Source: Idiomarina loihiensis (GTDB taxonomy: Bacteria; Pseudomonadota; Gammaproteobacteria; Enterobacterales; Alteromonadaceae). From it: a DNA stretch of 64,000 nucleotides. A program made the position numbers and the translations under genes. The stretch spans positions 620,001 through 684,000 of the forward strand of contig NZ_CP074112.1 in the NCBI RefSeq assembly GCF_024584785.1, in the 5' to 3' direction. Positions 62,625-64,000 of the stretch are shown in pieces. Numbering within the stretch: the first letter of the stretch is position 1; each line of letters begins with the position of its first letter. Below the pieces are notes generated by a model, which saw nothing but the letters and a program-made list of their open reading frames with translations, did not search any database and was not told the DNA's origin.

Positions 62625-63887
62625 ATGATCGCTGCAGTGATGAAACCCCTATGGCTGGCATTGACGCTAGCACTGGTCTTAGTGGCAGCTACGCCAGCGC
62701 CGGTCCAGGCGGCACTTGAGTTGACCCGCATGTATCAGGCGCAAATCGCCGTGAATGACCAATCGGTGGCACAACGTAACCAAGCGTTGCGTGAAGCACT
62801 CACCTATACCTTATTAAAAGTTTCTGGCGACGAGCAGGTGTTATCCCACGACTTAGTGCAATCGGCATTGCAAAATGTGAGTAAATTTGTGGTGCAGTAT
62901 GGTTATCGGCAAGCGCCTGCAGTAACCCAGCCAAAAAGCAACTCTAGTAACCTTAGTAATGATGATACAAGTCCAGCTCCAGTGCAGGAGTTACAGCTAT
63001 GGGTACAATTTGACCAACCGCAAATAGACCGTTTGTTACAAGAAGCGGGTTCTGGCGTCTGGAGTAATTTACGCCCGGAGTTGTTAATTTGGACTGTCTA
63101 TGAAGACCTCAACTTGCGGCGGCGGTTACTCGGTAGTGGTGATAATCACGAGGCTAGCGAGTTCATGCAGCAGTTGGTGACACATGCCAATGCCCGCGGT
63201 TTACCCATTAAGCTGCCCTTATTAGACCTAAATGACAGTATGTCATTAAGTGTGCTTGACGTGTGGGCGCGGTTTGAGGATACCTTAGCTTTTGCCAGTA
63301 GTCGTTATAGCCCAGACGGTGTTATTACGGCTCGTGTATACCAGGCCGAGCCAACCCCCAGCGATGCCGCAATAGAAGGTGCCGCCGAGTCAGCCCCGCA
63401 ATGGGTACTTGATTGGGTCTTACAATTAGGCGAGCTGCGTTGGCGGGGCGAGGTGAGTAGTTCCGAACAAGTGCAATTAGCTCAGCTTTTTATTAGTGAT
63501 GTAACGGCACAATTGGCACAAAGATACCGGATCAGTAGCCATGCCGGTAGCACTCAACAATGGCAACTGCAGGTACAAAATGTCACCTCGTTAACGCAGG
63601 CTATCGCAGCCGAGCAATTCTTGTTAGCCTTGCCGTCGGTGGCAAATGTGCAAATTGAGGCTTATGGCGAGCACACCGCACAATTTAATTTATTGCTGCA
63701 AACCAATCCCGGCCAAATTCTGCAAGCTATCGATCTATCCAAGCAGATGCGACCAGTCTCGGTGCCTGGGCACGAGACTGAGCCAGCGCAACCCAATTAT
63801 CGCGAACGCTTCTTGGCACCACAGACGCCAGAACAACCACCAAAAACACCGCCGATGCCGGTGTATCGTTGGGTTGGTAGCGAATGA
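62625..63887 (+). CDS. DUF2066 domain secreted protein
   Basis: A 420-residue protein with a signal peptide (about 6-30, ending VQAA), then the DUF2066 core: MYQAQIAVNDQSVAQRNQALREALTYTLLKVSGD near 37, followed by VQYGY and LWVQFDQPQIDRLLQEAG near 125. The C-terminal proline-rich tail is variable. Function unknown; the family sits next to hda in many gammaproteobacteria. GAGG lies 5-6 nt before ATG 62625; upstream in-frame ATGs are less convincing. The stop overlaps the hda start by 4 nt. Confidence 0.85.
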   Translation: MIAAVMKPLWLALTLALVLVAATPAPVQAALELTRMYQAQIAVNDQSVAQRNQALREALTYTLLKVSGDEQVLSHDLVQSALQNVSKFVVQYGYRQAPAVTQPKSNSSNLSNDDTSPAPVQELQLWVQFDQPQIDRLLQEAGSGVWSNLRPELLIWTVYEDLNLRRRLLGSGDNHEASEFMQQLVTHANARGLPIKLPLLDLNDSMSLSVLDVWARFEDTLAFASSRYSPDGVITARVYQAEPTPSDAAIEGAAESAPQWVLDWVLQLGELRWRGEVSSSEQVQLAQLFISDVTAQLAQRYRISSHAGSTQQWQLQVQNVTSLTQAIAAEQFLLALPSVANVQIEAYGEHTAQFNLLLQTNPGQILQAIDLSKQMRPVSVPGHETEPAQPNYRERFLAPQTPEQPPKTPPMPVYRWVGSE

Positions 63888-64000
63888 CGCAAGCCCAATT
63901 ACCTCTTGCTATTCAGCTTCCTGATGATGAAACTTTTGCGACCTTTGTGGTGGGGGACAATCAGGATGCGCTAGCGCTGGCGCTTACACACACCGACACC
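63884..64000 (+). CDS. hda: DnaA regulatory inactivator Hda (5' part; runs off window)
   Basis: The first 39 codons only. AQLPLAIQLPDDETFATFVVGDN matches the Hda/DnaA-like N-terminus (clamp-binding QLPLxI-like motif, then LPDDETF and GDN). Hda with the sliding clamp stimulates ATP hydrolysis by DnaA after initiation. The AAA+ domain lies beyond the window. Together with seqA in the same window, it gives two negative regulators of initiation. Confidence 0.85.
   Translation, partial: MTQAQLPLAIQLPDDETFATFVVGDNQDALALALTHTDT

Overview
The window is gene-dense chromosome of a gammaproteobacterium. The gene neighbourhoods are those of the Alteromonadales and their relatives: sdhCDAB-sucABCD divergent from gltA, mfd next to a csiV-like gene, lolCDE, msbA-lpxK-trm112-kdsB, seqA-pgm, fur-fldA-DUF2788, and DUF2066-hda. 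A marine or halophilic genus of the Idiomarina/Rheinheimera kind would fit, but the genus cannot be fixed from sequence alone. I saw no tRNA, rRNA, CRISPR array, prophage, integron or insertion sequence. Nearly all genes are intact and tightly packed; the exception is a decayed efflux locus at 27.8-29.0 kb.

Region 1 (1-7.3 kb): the 3' end of aconitase acnA; a folK-folM pair on the minus strand; then a plus-strand run of five closely spaced genes. These encode an anchored extracytoplasmic protein, a sodium:solute symporter, a 40-residue membrane peptide, a carbamoyltransferase whose carbamoyl-phosphate site is intact but whose aspartate side-chain site is lost, and an asparagine-synthase-type amidotransferase. 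I propose that the last two make a carbamoylated amino acid amide, for example the compatible solute N-alpha-carbamoyl-glutamine 1-amide. This is the best candidate in the window for an undescribed system.

Region 2 (7.3-17.6 kb, all minus strand): mfd, a csiV-like gene, a MarR regulator, an extracellular nuclease lipoprotein, an ECF sigma factor, a probable anti-sigma factor, a PDZ protein, and an alkaline phosphatase lipoprotein preceded by a clear Pho box. Nuclease plus phosphatase suggests scavenging of phosphate from extracellular DNA.

Region 3 (17.7-29.1 kb): envelope biogenesis (lolCDE, msbA, lpxK, trm112, kdsB) plus comEC and a DUF2062 gene. It ends with a truncated RND pump joined to a truncated membrane-fusion protein, the scar of a large internal deletion.

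Region 4 (29.3-41.1 kb): the TCA block. gltA diverges from sdhCDAB, followed by sucAB and sucCD, each unit closed by a terminator. The 563-bp gltA/sdhC gap holds a candidate gltA promoter touching a CAAAC-N4-GTTTG palindrome of PsrA type, and a candidate sdhC promoter whose -35 lies inside an ArcA-like site. SucB carries two lipoyl domains.

Region 5 (41.2-53.7 kb): an EamA transporter; azoR/lysR divergent around duplicated operator half-sites; a split ACAD11-like module (acyl-CoA dehydrogenase, APH-type kinase, SDR) with a PsrA-type palindrome upstream; a pirin; small membrane proteins; pxpABC for 5-oxoproline; and glnS.

Region 6 (53.8-64 kb): a PAS-GGDEF diguanylate cyclase overlapping an RhlE-like helicase tail to tail, then fur, fldA, a DUF2788 gene and a ybfF-like hydrolase on the minus strand, seqA-pgm on the plus strand, an MFS transporter, a DUF2066 protein, and the first 39 codons of hda.
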